The notes: a model not told the origin generated them from the sequence alone. A stretch of DNA of 64,000 nucleotides from Batillaria attramentaria (GCA_018292915.2 JACVVK020000214.1:507001-571000); one strand, 5' to 3'; shown: positions 25,239 through 40,300, counted from the first letter of the stretch. Numbers and translations are program-made.

Positions 25239-28200
25239 GTATGGAGATGTGTTGAAGAGCCCGTCGTCTTATCGAGGGAATACGATGACATACACAGGCG
25301 AACACTTCCTCACGTAGCGAGTTCTTGTGGACCGCACGTTGTCTGTCACTCACAGAAAACACGTGAGCGCGTAGAAAAGTTATAACCGTGTGGAATTTAT
25401 TACAGCACTTCTCTGGTGTTACACTGCACTTTCAAGCTTCGCAAATACAAGCTTCTCTCGTGCACACACACACACACGCAAACATCTCCGGGCCTTATAT
25501 ACAGAAACGGCATTCTAGTACATTCTGGACCACTCGAATAACAGAACCAATCAAAAATCAAAGTGTGAATCACCTTATTGCTATTTTAAAACTAAAGAAG
25601 AATCCAGAATAATCAAGTACTTGCCCGCCGAACCCTAGCGCGTTATATAACACCTTCTAATCGTAAACAGGTCAGAACAAAACGAATTGCACGAGAATTC
25701 CGAGCGACTCAGCTCTAGGCCCTAAGTGCATACCGTCGCCCGAGGCAAACTAGGCTACAGTCAAAACAAGGTCACCACTTCTCGAATACTCCTGATAACG
25801 ATAGAAACTTCTAAATCATGGGAAACAGATTTTACCAAAACAGAACTAAACTAAACATAGCTACTTCTCTATCTCACCAAAAGTACAAAAAAAAAAAAAA
25901 CCCAACCCATTACAGCTGTTATCCTACAGCATACAAACAAAATATAAACAAGAGGCACAGCCACTTTCGTAACAGTGTGTGTGTGTGCAATTTCATAAAG
26001 GACTGTGTGCAGGCTGAATGGGAGGGGGGGGGGGGTAAAACAGCTTAATTGAACAGCTGTCCGTCTGAAACTTCGTCAGGGGAGCCGGGGTGGTCGAATG
26101 GTAGAGCGCTGGACTTTCAATGCTCGGGTCATGAGTTCGAATCCCGGCTGAGGCCAAATATTTGTGCAGGCCTTTCTTTCGTTGCCGCGTCTTTGATATC
26201 ACCCTTATGAGGTGGAAAAGGACGTTAAACTCCCAAACACCCACCCACCCCACACAAAACTTCATCAGTGAAAATGAAATTGATAGTAGCTTTGTTCTGG
26301 GAAAGGTCACAAGGACAGTGATTATCGCAACGATGTGTAGAACTTGTAACTGAACAGCAAGCTTGCGTGTTTACAAAAACTGGAAAGATTTTTCAAATGC
26401 AGATTTCTCTTCCTGAGTACTTTGAGACATTTTTGTGCCATAATTTTAATACGAGCGTTACCTGAAGTGTTGTTCGAGTTTTTGAGACCATTTTCCCACC
26501 TGCTGACATGAGAATGCATTAGATTTGAACCTCAACACAGAAAGGATATGTTGGGTGTTGAAAGCTAAACTGGTACTTGCATAGAAAACAGGTTATCAGT
26601 CGCATCTCACTTTGTTGATTTTGTGTTTCAGGTTGCCTTCCTTCTGTCTGCTGTATGCTTTAAGTCCCTTGCAGGTAATCAGCCGTCGTAAATACACATA
26701 CCTGTCTCTGTCTTTCTCAGTCTTTTATCAAGATTAGTCCATGTAGAGTTTAGGCATTTATACGGGGCGGCCGGTGGTCTAGTGGTGAAGCGACTTCATC
26801 ACCAATGTGAGCGGTCAGGTTCGAGTCCCACTTGGGCCAAAGAATTTTTCCATCTCGTGTGTGGCACCGTTCATTCGGGTCCGATCATCTGGGGTTCTCT
26901 CCAGGTACTGCGACTTTTTCCCTTCTGCGTTAGATTATGTTCAGCCCATGTTGCAGGGTGTATGGATTGGGAGGTATAGCCCACACTTGCACACAATCCC
27001 CACCCAGGGGTATAGGGTTCTCTGCTGAAGGACTAGCGACTGCCGATGTCTCTCTCAAGTCTTTATTTACGTGATTCGATGATAATATATACAGATGATG
27101 ATGACAATGAAAGACGAAGACGACAATGAAGCGAAAAGCGAAGCCAAAATGAAAGACCCTGAAACACAAACAATTGTGTCACTAAACTACACTAACTGTT
27201 CACATCCTTCTAACAAACTAGCCCTACATGAAAGTAGAACTTACTCCATAATTATACAACTAGATACTGAACATGATTCCTCCAACAGCAACAGAAAGTT
27301 ACTCTTTATCAAAATCAGTTATCATAACCAACTGCACTACAAATTTCACTGTTAATACTGACAGTCTAACACACATGCTTTTGACATTTCATAAAGACTA
27401 CTCACATTTACAACATCTTCCATTCTGGTTAAAAACATTGAATTTCATAAAAACATATTACTAGTAATCATATTATGCTAACAATAATTATGCCTACCTT
27501 GTCAGTGTGACCAAGGTGTAAAGATGTGCAAAAACCAAGTCTCAGCAAAACAGGACTACAGCATCATGCTTCCACAAAATTTTGCAAGAAAGTGAATACA
27601 TGTACATAGGCTGTATGAGCAGCAACACTGAACACTAACTGAGTTGTATTCATACTCACACATGCAAAAAGCATGACCAGAACTGGTCTTACTAGTCTGA
27701 ATACATGTCTGACTACTCAGTAACCAAGAGCAGATCACCAATGCAAGATGCTACCATCCAGTACATACTAACTCTGGCATAATAGTAACCAGTTATCTTT
27801 AATAATTACTAATTCCGTGTTTGCACCTCACAGAACATTTCACTACAATACTCAGTTAACTGTACTGGAACCTCTAATACTATTTTCTAACTATCCTTAA
27901 TCACCTAGCAGCTTAATATTAAAACTTAAAACATAACCAAAGGTAAAAGACCACTGAAGTTCAAACTAACCTGCCTAACTACCTAACTTATTCTAGCTAA
28001 CTTTCACTGTAAATATCTAGTCAGGTTACTGCTACTGACTACTACAATATTAAACACACTGTGTCCACCTCTGTCTTCACTCATTCACGCACACATTCAT
28101 ACAGATTTTAATCACTCTGCGACATTCACCCCCTCAAGCTGAAATGATGTCCTCATCATTTAGACTGAGAAACGAATGACAGAAGTTTCTTCATGTTGTC

Positions 28201-31200
28201 AATACTGGGTGCAATAAGACCTGCTTCTATCAAACCTTCCATCAAACTAATCTGTTGATCCCCTCTTGACCTAACATCTTGCTGGGCCATCACATACTCT
28301 CCGCTAACCTGCCAGTCTGGAGGTTTTCTGCTTCTCCCAGATCTTCGTGGAACTGACAGCTCGTCTACATCAACGGCGGTGTCCGGTTCCTGATCTGCTG
28401 CAGTTGTCTCTGTCTCACTGGGTACATCCGACCTCCCATTTTCTCCATCTATGGGTAGGTGGTCGTCACCACTTAAGTCGGTGCTCCCAACGCCCACAGT
28501 CGTTCCAGGATCGTCATCCAGCGGCTGTGACGTAACATCCTGGCCCTGCTCCCCTCCTCGTGCAGTGAGTGTCGCTGCAGTATCATCCTCTCTCTGAGAG
28601 TCAGGCGCCTTATTCATAACTTGGACCTCAATGTCCTCATTTGTCTCCGTATCATCATCTGAGTCATGTGTGGGGTGATCAACTTTCTTCCGTCTGTGAG
28701 AACTGTCAAACTGACTTCTCACGCTTCTTCTTGGGGGTGGTACTGGTCGTTTTCTTTCCTGGGTAGCTTCTTCACTCTGAGTGGTTGGTGTTCCTCCGAT
28801 GGGTAACAGATGGTTTCTGTGGAGCGTCCTCTTTCGTTTCTTGTCTGTTTCTTTATGGACAACATAGACAGGAATGTCTTCGTTGGGTTGGGACTCGATG
28901 ATGTACACGTCCTGTTCCCATCTGTCTGACAACTTGTGCTTGCCTTCGAATGCCAGTATCCTGACAAGCACTCGATCTCCTGGTCTCAAAACTGCTCCAC
29001 GAGTTCTCAGGTCATACCTGGTTTTCTGGCGATCCTGGGCATTTTCTGCGGCACTTGCGGCCATCTTGTATGACTCCTGGAGGCGACGCTTCAGCTCTGT
29101 CACGTAAGTGGTGTGGTCCTTTGAGTCGTCATTGCGGTTCAGCCCAAAGACAAGGTCAACTGGCAAACGTGGATGACGACCGAACATGAGGAAGTAAGGG
29201 GCGTAACCTGTTCCTTCATGCTTCGTGCAGTTGTACGCATGTACCAGAGGCGCGACGTACTTGTGCCACTGTGTCTTCTTGTCTGCCTCCAAGGTTCCCA
29301 GCATTCCCAGCAGTGTGCGGTTAAACCTTTCTGTCATCCCGTTCCCCATCGGATGGTAGGCTGAGGTTCGAGACTTCTCGATTCCCGCGATGTTGCAGAG
29401 CTCTTTGATGACCTTGCTCTCGAAATTCGCTCCTTGGTCCGAGTGTAGTCGCTTGGGGAAACCGTAGTGGACAAGGAAATGATTGAGGAGAGCTTCAGCT
29501 GTTGTTCTGGCTGTCTGGTTCCTCGTGGGTATCGCTTGGGCGTACCTGGTGAAGTGGTCCGTGATCACCAGGATGCTCTGGTATCCTCCTGATGATGTCT
29601 CCAGGGAAAGGTAGTCCATGCATACGAGCTCGAGTGGCTGGCTGGAGGTGATGTTTACCAGGGGAGCCTTGTCACCAACAGCCTTCCTGCGTATGCACCT
29701 GGGACAGTCCTGACACCAGCTCTCTATATCCCGGGACATACCTGGCCACCAGAAGCGTTCACGTACCAGTCCTGCTGTTCTGTCTCTTCCAGGATGCCCT
29801 ATGTCATTGTGGAGACCTCTGAGTGCACGCTTGATGAAGCTTTCTGGGAGCACAACTTGCAGCTTGCTGCCTTCATCTGTCTTGGTCTGTCTGTGCAACA
29901 CTCCACGTTTCAGGATCAAGTTCTCGAAATTCTTCATCATGGTGGTGTGTGTGGACGTGCCTTCAATGCGTTGTCGCGGTGGTTTCCTCTTGGCTCTGAT
30001 GTACTTCAGCCATGGTCCGATGATGGGGTCTTCAGCCTGAGCTCTCCACCAATCACGGTCGGTAAATTCTGTGAGCTCCTGGCCTTCAACTTCGCCCAGC
30101 ACATCGACCGCAGCTGCTGACAGACAATGGGTCTCTGCAACACACACGTCATCAGGCTGGCAGATGGTTTGCACTGACTCGGTTGAAATCTCGCTCCTTG
30201 CTGCGTCACGTCCAGTTGGCATTCTTGACAGGGTGTCCGCGTCGGTGTTGTTGATCCCTGGTTTGTAGCGAATACTGAACTTGAAGGCAGCAAGCGCGGC
30301 GAGCCAGCGGTGGCCTGTGGCATCGAGCTTGGCTGTAGAAAGCACGTAGGTCAGCGGGTTGTTGTCCGTGAAGACCACGAATTCTGCTCCATACAGGTAA
30401 TCTTTAAACTTCTCACAGACCGCCCATTTCAGTGCCAAGAACTCCAGCTTGTGTGCAGGGTAATTCCTTTCCGCCTTGCTCAGAGACCTGCTGGCATACG
30501 CAATCACCCGCTGGTGTCCTTCCTGCTCCTGATACAGGATGGCTCCTAGCCCTTGCTGTGAAGCATCTGTATGCAGCTGGAAAGGCCGGTCGTAATCAGC
30601 GTAGCCGAGAATGGGTGGAGAAGAAAGTATTTTTTTCAGGCGTTGGAAAGCAGACTCCTCTTCTGGACCCCAGTTCCATGGTTTCGTGCTGGTCTGACTT
30701 TTCTTGCCGCGTTGCTTCTTGGCTGGCGTCGGCATCAGTGCTGTCAACGGCGCAGCGATCTTTGAAAAATCCTTCACCATGCGACGGTAGTAGCCTGCAA
30801 AACCAAGAAAGCGCCGAACTTCCTCAGGAGTGGTAGGCGTGGGCCATGTTCTGATAGCTTCTGTCTTGGCAGGGTCAGGACCAATTCCGTCGGCAGAAAC
30901 AGTATGTCCCACGTACACCACCTTATCCCTTGCAAAGTGGCACTTCTTGGGATTCAGCTTGAGCCCAGCTTCCTGCAGTCTGGTGAACACCTTCCTGAGT
31001 CTTTCTTGATGTTCTTCAAAAGTCCTGGAGAATATGATGAGATCATCCAAAAAGATTAGGCATATTCTCATATTCATGTCTTGAAATATGTCTTCCATTA
31101 GACGCTGGTATGTTGCAGGAGCGTTGCAAAGTCCGAAAGGCAGCTGGTTGTATTCAAAAAATCCTAGTGGACCCACGGTGAATGCAGTTCTCTCTTTATG

Positions 31201-33404
31201 CGCCTCCTCAATCTCTATCTGATAGTAGCCACTCTTCATGTCTAGCACGGTGAAATATTGGGACCCGGCCAAACAATCCAAGATGTCTTCCACCCTCAGG
31301 AGTGCATATGCATCCTTGACAGTGCGCTGGTTCAGTTGTCTGAAGTCGGTACACAACCGTATACGACCATCCTTCCATCTGGCTAGCACTATGTTGGATG
31401 CCCAAGGACTGTGTGAACGGCGAATCACTCCACTTGCCAGTAGCTGTTGAAGGTGTGATCTGACCTCATCGATCATGGAAGGCGGGATTCGGCGATGGGC
31501 TTGTTTGAAAGGTCGTTCGTCTTCCAGGTCGATCCTGTGCCGAACCCTTGATGTCAGACCCACATCTTCCTCTGACTTGGCAAAGACATCGCTAAACTCC
31601 ACAATCAGTTGCTTCATCTCCTCTGTCTGCTCTGGTGACAAAATGTCGGACTGGAAGTCTACCGTAGACAGAAGAGGGTGTTCCTGCAGATCAGTGTGGG
31701 ATTCTTCCAGTGATGTGATGTCTACAGGCTGAACCTCACACAGTATGCTCCTTGGGTTCACAGTCACCGTGTGCGTGGACAAGTTGGACAGGATCACGTC
31801 TACAGCGCCTGTTGCTGATCCTCTGTAGTGGATGAGGCTCGGGCTGAGGTCTAAGTCTGGGTTGGTGGCAGGGTGTGGCTGCAGCAAGGCACAAGTCTGG
31901 TGGTAAGGCATAGGGTTGTGGAGGTACCCCTTGACCGTGACTTGCTCATTTGGCTTCAAGGTTACTCGGCCAGTCTCTGCTGACTTGACGACTGCAACTC
32001 TGTAGCACTGTCGGGCCAGCTTCTTCTCCCTCTGGCAGATACACTGGAGAGCCAGGTGCCATGCTGTGTGGTTGGAGATCTTCTGCAGAAACCTACACCC
32101 TTGCTGATTTCTCCCAGTTTCAGCCAGTCGTGACAGAAAATTCGTGCCTAGCAGGATCGGAACTGTGGCGTTGAACTGTGTTGCGGGCACAACTAACAAC
32201 AGGCAGGGCTGCACAGTGTTACCGAGTCCTGTTTCGATGTCCACCTTCACGAAGCCCTTGTATGGAAGTGGTTGGCCATCAGCACACTCAGTGTGTAGCA
32301 GTCTGTCCACTTGATGTAGCTCAAGGTGCTTCAAGTGCTGCTCGTAGAAATTCTCACTTACAGTTGACACTGAAGATCCGGTGTCCAACAACGCGGTAGT
32401 AGTCACACCTTCTACGTCGACAGTTGCCTCGTTTGAATTTCCTACCAACTCGTCCAAGTCAGTTGTCTTTTCAGCATGGCAGTGAATTCTTGGGTTGTCT
32501 TGATACCTCGCATCACGTGCCCGTCTGTAGAAGTCTGGCCGTCGAAGATGGTCAAGACGCATTCGGCATCCGATCTGAATATGGCCTCTTTCTCCACAGC
32601 GATAACAGATAGGACCACCTAAATCCTGCTGGTAGCCCTGATCATTCTCATCACTAACACAAAACGCATCGTCAGCCTCATAACTGTCTTGGGCTAACTT
32701 CATCTGTTTCAACTCATCTAACTCAGTTTTAAGCTTCTCTACTGCCTTCTTGAGAACAGTTAGGGCCGTAACATGATCCGACATGATTAACCACCAACTG
32801 CACCCAAGCTAACATCTACTAATGTGCACTAGGGTATAAAAGCATCTCAAACTTTACCCTCTGACTCACCATGATCACTAATCCGTTCGTCTAACTCAAG
32901 ACTAATGGCTAAGTGTTCACTAACAACCAGTAGCAAGTGAAATCAATTACCACTACCCCAGATAACTCACTGTGCTATACCACAACCAAATTAACAAAGT
33001 CTATCTACAACAACTGAAGACTATCATGAGCTAACTCAGTTGTATGTACCAAACACTAACTCCTTACTTGACTATCTCACCTCCAGGTGTCTTACACTAT
33101 CACACTCTCTATCAAAGTATGGAGAACGTAATAATGTTCTGTGAGTGCCAGATACTTACCTCAAAATCAAAACCAATCAGACTAATAAAACAAAATATGT
33201 CTAGGATGGCATCAACCGGCACTAGCGTATATACTCAGTACGTCACTATCGAAATTGAATTACCAAGGCATGATTTCAAAGTTCAGTCACAAATAACAAA
33301 CATCACAAAATCACGCCATGCATAAAATCAAGTCATCTCCAGAGATAGTTAATCATTCAACCATAAAAAATCAACTCTAGCTCAGGAACTAAAGTACCAA
33401 GTGT

Positions 33405-33446
<42 letters not shown>

Positions 33447-36400
33447 CAACCAGTCAGCAGAATAGAGTAAACCTTGCTAAAGTCTGATATGCAAACCCCT
33501 TTTTTCCACAAACTCAGACTAAAATCAGAGACATACTCTGCTAAAATCAATGACTGATAACAGCTGAAAGCGATCTCAAATATCACTCACTTGTTTACCA
33601 GCAAACTCTAAATCTAAATATTTCAACTCAAGTTACATGGTAAAGACACACAACTTAACTTACTAACCAATGAACATAAGAGAAAATGTGCCTTTTTTCC
33701 AAAATCGAATGTAGGAAATCAACAAATTACTGGCAAGGACCCACTCCAACAGGTACGTACAGCCAAACAAAAGAAGTTTCCACACACAGGCTTAAATAAT
33801 TTCAAAAGCCTATGTTATTTCCCTGGAAAATGTACAACCGTGTTAAAAACAGCAAAATCCATCAAAGTCCGTTGTCACTCACAATCATGAAATTTCTTCC
33901 GAGAAAGAAAGTAAGTCTGTGAGCGAATGGAAATTTTCCACTAAATGAACCAACGTTTCAATAGCATGCAATCACTAAAATGTCTTTTTAAAAATAGCTG
34001 TTCTCTTGCACGGTACTGACTAACGAACAGACTGACTAATGCATAACCACACTAACCAACTCTCATCAATATCAACACTATGCCTATCAGTGATGAGTGA
34101 TGATGAACCCCCCCAAAAAAAAATGTATTTCAATTTCAAAGTTCAATTATACATTCAAAAACTCAAGTTTTCTTTTCAACGCAATGTTCAACTCACTGAG
34201 GCAGAACTATCAACTCAGGAACGTACACCTTCAGAATGCGTTTATAAAAGAAGTTCAACTGCCTATGGTATTCCGACTCAAATCAAAGATGAATCAAAAT
34301 GTTACTGTCACCAGTTTAGTTCAACAATTTTTAAAAAAATTTTCAAAAGAGAAAAAAAACTTTCAAAAGTTTCCTACCTCAAGTATTACAATCTTTTTTT
34401 CTATAACTTGAACAAAAATTTATCACCAGTTATTGAAGCCAGTAAATAAAATCTCAAGCAAGAAAAAGACTCAAACTAAAAATATTAAGATGACAAGCCT
34501 GAGGTTCTCTTGGGCCGAAGGGCGATCGTTCTGCAGTGGTTCCTCAGTCCAGCTGTCAGGTCAAGGTCGGATGCCGGTCGACAGGTGCTGGCGACAGGTG
34601 CTGGCGAAGTCAACACAATGACTGCAACACCCTTGAGGAGGGGAGACAACAGGTGGAGTGTGCCACGATGATGCAGCTGATGGCGACACACTAATCACAA
34701 ATCTCTCTCTCCCCCTCCCTCCTCACTTGAAGCACTGGCCTGCGCAGCTGGTGTAGACTTCAGCAGCTACACGGGTCACGAACACCACCAGCACCACGAA
34801 GGAGTAGTAGACCGCACATGGGAGACTGAAGACAGTGCAGCGCCAACAGGTACCAGCGTGATGGGACACGATCAGCAGACCCTGGAGGCTTGACCAGCTG
34901 AAGCATGTAGGAGTGTAGACTGGACCCAGCCACAGTGTAGACGAGAGGACCGGAAACAGCCGACAGGAACGCAGCCTCGTGGAGGACTACCAGAACTTGG
35001 GGACGTGACGTTCTGGCATGACGTGGGAGCGCAGCCACACACTGGAACCAAGGAATGACAGCAGGGCTCCTTCCAAATGATTAGTCCTCCGACATAGCGC
35101 TTCAGGAGAAGGGTCTCACAGCCAGGGCTTGTCAGCTTTTCAATTTCTCCTCCCTCCAGTGAACAAGAGGGCATCATAGGCAGCAGCAGTAGTACAGCAG
35201 AACTCATTGGGCGCCATTGTTGCGGGGTGTATGGATTGGGAGGTATAGCCCACACTTGCACACAATCCCCACCCAGGGGTATAGGGTTCTCTGCTGAAGG
35301 ACTAGCGACTGCCGATGTCTCTCTCAAGTCTTTATTTACGTGATTCGATGATAATATATACAGATGATGATGACAATGAAAGACGAAGACGACAATGAAG
35401 CGAAAAGCGAAGCCAAAATGAAAGACCCTGAAACACAAACAATTGTGTCACTAAACTACACTAACTGTTCACATCCTTCTAACAAACTAGCCCTACATGA
35501 AAGTAGAACTTACTCCATAATTATACAACTAGATACTGAACATGATTCCTCCAACAGCAACAGAAAGTTACTCTTTATCAAAATCAGTTATCATAACCAA
35601 CTGCACTACAAATTTCACTGTTAATACTGACAGTCTAACACACATGCTTTTGACATTTCATAAAGACTACTCACATTTACAACATCTTCCATTCTGGTTA
35701 AAAACATTGAATTTCATAAAAACATATTACTAGTAATCATATTATGCTAACAATAATTATGCCTACCTTGTCAGTGTGACCAAGGTGTAAAGATGTGCAA
35801 AAACCAAGTCTCAGCAAAACAGGACTACAGCATCATGCTTCCACAAAATTTTGCAAGAAAGTGAATACATGTACATAGGCTGTATGAGCAGCAACACTGA
35901 ACACTAACTGAGTTGTATTCATACTCACACATGCAAAAAGCATGACCAGAACTGGTCTTACTAGTCTGAATACATGTCTGACTACTCAGTAACCAAGAGC
36001 AGATCACCAATGCAAGATGCTACCATCCAGTACATACTAACTCTGGCATAATAGTAACCAGTTATCTTTAATAATTACTAATTCCGTGTTTGCACCTCAC
36101 AGAACATTTCACTACAATACTCAGTTAACTGTACTGGAACCTCTAATACTATTTTCTAACTATCCTTAATCACCTAGCAGCTTAATATTAAAACTTAAAA
36201 CATAACCAAAGGTAAAAGACCACTGAAGTTCAAACTAACCTGCCTAACTACCTAACTTATTCTAGCTAACTTTCACTGTAAATATCTAGTCAGATTACTG
36301 CTACTGACTACTACAATATTAAACACACTGTGTCCACCTCTGTCTTCACTCATTCACATTCACACAGATTTTAATCACTCTGCCACACCCACAAAACTTG

Positions 36401-37319
36401 AAAATAAATGTGATTCTAAGTTCCGAAACTTAACAGCTGAGCTGACCCTTCACACCACGTGATTGTAATGTGTTCATGTGCAGTGTGTGAGAGAATGCAT
36501 GAGATTCACGTGAGCGTGTGTGTTGGGTTCTGTTCACGGCACTTTTAGCCTATTCAAGAAATTTGGTAAAGTGCCTGTACAATTCTTAGTTATTGTTATT
36601 ATTGTTATCACCATAATTTATTATTATTATTATTATACGTGAACAAAGTAAACGCGCTGGAGCAGATTTTAAGACCACTGACCCCAAAGTAGCAACCTCT
36701 TGGTGAAACACTTTTTGGGCTCAGTTGGAGGTGCTCAACCTGGTGGCTCCTTTAACTATAAAGGTCTTCACTCTTAGGAGAAAATGCAGTTTACTTTTGG
36801 ACTCTGCTTAGGCACTTTTTACTTTAGTAAGTTAGTCACAAGTGTTTGTGGAAGTTTCGTGGGGGGGGGGGGGGGGGGGTGTAAATCATTTCAGGCTGAG
36901 TTTATTTCAGTGTGCCTTTGGGACGCAGAAGAAAAACAATACTGCACGTCCCTTGCACGCAACACCTGCTACTGCTTAATTTTATACCCTGCAGATGGGA
37001 AACTTTGAGAGAATAAATTGCTAAATTGAAAAGTTTTCTGTCTTGGACAACTCACTAGTCATAGTCATGCTATGAAAAAAAACAGTGTGACTGTGAGATG
37101 AATCTATTGAATAATATATTTCTGTCTTGGGGTCATTTGTAAGTCTTGGGGTGTGACATAGGGTTGATAAAATAATTATGTTAAAATTTGTTTTATTCTT
37201 TTTCAGCCACACGTCAGAGATATTGTAATTGTCAAAAATGCAGTCATTTCAGAAATTCTGATTGAGGTCATTAGTGTCTGCTATTAAAAATGAATAGAGG
37301 ATACACACACACACACACA

Positions 37320-37370
<51 letters not shown>

Positions 37371-40300
37371 TTATATATACATGTATATTGTATATATATA
37401 TCCTAATTCACTCCTAGTGTTCAAATACTTCTCAATCAACCCCTCCACCCCCCCCCCCCCCCCCCCCCCCGCACACACACACACACCCCTTTTCAGTAGA
37501 ACAGGGATGAGAAAAGTACACTGTGATTGTGGTTTAATTGGTGATGGATTTTACTGGTGCTTGAGTTGCTTCTGACAATTTTTTCTGTTATCTGATCATA
37601 TATCTATAATATGTATCTATGATATATATGGTTTGATGTAAACAGGTGCACAGTCGACATGTGTTGCCCCAGCTGTGGAAGTGGGAGAGCCGGCCAACAT
37701 CTACTGCTACTTTCCCGCTTCACTTACTGATGATAGAAGCATTTTGATAAGAAGATTTGGGAAAGACTTTCCAAGTAATGTGCATTTTTTTTCTTTTTTT
37801 TTTTTTAATACTGTATTTTAAGTTTACAAACAAAGACAAGGAGCAATATCTGAATGTGTTCAAAAGAACATGTATCCTACATAACATATCCTGTATCGTA
37901 CATAGCTGCTTCCAGTCCCAGTTTACGTGCGTACGTATTACTTAAATCAGGCCTGATGAAAACAAAATTTTTCTGGTAGCCCACCGTGCTACAACGTAAA
38001 AGTTGGTAGCCCAGAAAAAAACCTGGTAGTCCACATGTCGACAAGAGCGAAAATCGGAGGACTTTGAAAATTCTCGTACGTGAAACCACGAGTACCCGGA
38101 TGCTTCTCCGCCGTATTTTGAAAGCATCATCTTCAATCGTTTATAGCGAGACAAAACGTTCTAACGCTGGAGAATGGCGGTGTAAGCGGGAAAGTCCATT
38201 CGCGTCATCACACGCTGTGCTGACGATCGTGCTCGGCGAGCAAAGTGGAGTGGGTAGAAACATTGTTCAGTATACAGTACATCAGTTTTGATGATAAGTA
38301 AATAATCATGGGCACTGCTTGCCGTCGACAGAGTTTCAAACAGACTTCAGAAAGACCGCTGACCCAACAGTGGCAGCATCATAAGTGAAACATTTTTCTA
38401 CACATTATGAGTCGCTCATCCTGCCACACGCCACTTTAAACGTGTACATTGTTTAGATTTTCCACATGTACAGATCTGTAGAGAAATTCAGAGGTTTTCA
38501 CAGTATCATCGTGGACCATAAAGATCAGTGTCAAATTTCAGCCTCGTGTTTTCAGTTCTCTGAGCTCTATAATCCTGATGCATTTTAATTTCTTTTCCTT
38601 GCAGTTACATACAAACAGATAACACTATTGGCAGATTTTTCTTTATGCAACAAAAAGAGAAAATGTACCCGAGTCAGAGTCAGAATGATATTTCATATTT
38701 ATTTTCTGATGTATAAATATTTAAACAACCACCAACAAAAAAACCCCTTTGTGTCCTTTATTTTCTGGTGTGTGTACTGTTTGTCTGTTGTTTATATTTC
38801 TGTGTGTGACAAACGCTGCATCGTTATTTTTCTGATGTGCTGATTCTTGATCAGTAGATGGGTGTTATTTTGATGTGTGCGGTTTACCGTAAATTACACA
38901 AAGATGTATTTTCTGTTTCCCAAAGGTAGTGGAAAAACTTTGGTCGACTGCTATCCAGAATGTGACCCCATTACTGAGGGGTACAGCTTCACTCGTGTCC
39001 CAGGACCAAACCAAACCTTGGTTATTACAGCAGCAAAGCTGGCAGATGCTGGAGAATATTCCTGCCAGACAACAGGTGGATCAGACGAAAGATGTGACCT
39101 CATCGTCACAGGTACGTGTGTTGCATAAACTTTTATGCTAATACAAACCACCAAATGATTTAAAAGAAAAACAGACACAGACTCCTTCAGGACAAATGTG
39201 TCAGATGACCCCTGGCAACTGAAAGGGCTCCGTTTCACATGGCATGGGCCGACGTGTTGGATTAAAATGCTCACTAGCGCTGTACTTAGCTTGTAGTGCG
39301 GTAACAGTGCGCTGTCCGATTTGCTGGCCCACTTTTGAACCGCCTTATAAAGGGCATGTCAGTGAAGGAAGGCCTCATCAGCTGGTCACAAGTTGCAAAC
39401 TGAGAGAAGCGCTGAGTGGTGAGGTACTATTCACTGACTTCTTTCGTGCATCAGACATGGGCGCGCTCCCCACCGGCACTCGCCACACGAATCAGAATGT
39501 CATACGTCATTTTGGAGAATTACACGGGAATGGTGTGGGCGCTCAAGACACCGGCAAAATGAAGCACTGTTTTGTGCATGTTATATATAATATATAATAT
39601 ATTGTTGGCTGCACAGAAATGTTAAAGTCATCAAGCGATGCAAAATAGAATTCTTATATAATATATTATTATTGTCAGGGAGTTCTGTTAGACAAATTAC
39701 AAATGTCTTATATTTAGATATAGGGTGTAAGTTTTTGGCCATTTTGTTGCTATAACAAATTGTAATTTTGAAAAAGTTCGTACTTTGGTTTTGCTCTTCT
39801 AGAGTGTCATTGACAAAACCAGCTGCAGCGTTTTTTCAGGTTGAATGTACAACTTTCACTTTGTCAACAACAAAAACAGCACAAATCCCTGGGTATGACC
39901 ATTGTAATTCAAATGAATTTCTTCAAGTTTTTCATGTGTCCAAAAATTTTGCATTGTTTAGTTTTTGGTTTGGGGGGTCAGAAAAAGGAAAGTTCCAGAG
40001 ATGATGTTGAATAATTTTTCACAACCTTTATATATATATATATATAGATTGTTCCTCGTCTGTAATCCGTGTATGTGATTCAGCTCATGTCTGGTGGAGG
40101 GGAGACAATTTCATTATTTACATCAGCAATAGCACCACCCACATTCAGAAATACCAGACACTTATATTTACCTGTAAAAGACAGACTAGATAAAAAGGAT
40201 AGTTAATACATTTATCACAGAAGGTATTGTACACTTTGGCTTTTTGGTTTTCAAAAGGACTGATTATGCTACTATATATTGTATCAGTGTTATATATATG

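Larger units (their letters stand above)
26949..36387 (-). mobile_element. Gypsy-type LTR retrotransposon, 9.4 kb, full length
   Basis: It is bounded by LTRs at 26949-28124 (3' LTR in element orientation) and 35218-36387 (5' LTR), and by a CCCA duplication at 26945-26948 and 36388-36391. Internal order in element orientation is PBS (35207-35216), a 2.4-kb leader, a single pol-type ORF (32784-28156), PPT, 3' LTR. The LTRs differ by about three substitutions and one 6-bp indel, so the insertion is young. It sits antisense in the intron between the two Ig domains. Confidence 0.95.

Noticed and set aside
26080..26154. tRNA-like sequences here and at 26768-26840 and 48723-48791 as functional tRNA genes
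   Set aside because: A- and B-boxes are present, but the acceptor stems do not pair convincingly. Each continues into a SINE body, and two have target duplications.
34872..35438. A 188-codon minus-strand frame at the 5' LTR as gag
   Set aside because: Half of it lies in the LTR, the sequence is low in gag-like features, and the LTR part is duplicated in the 3' LTR.
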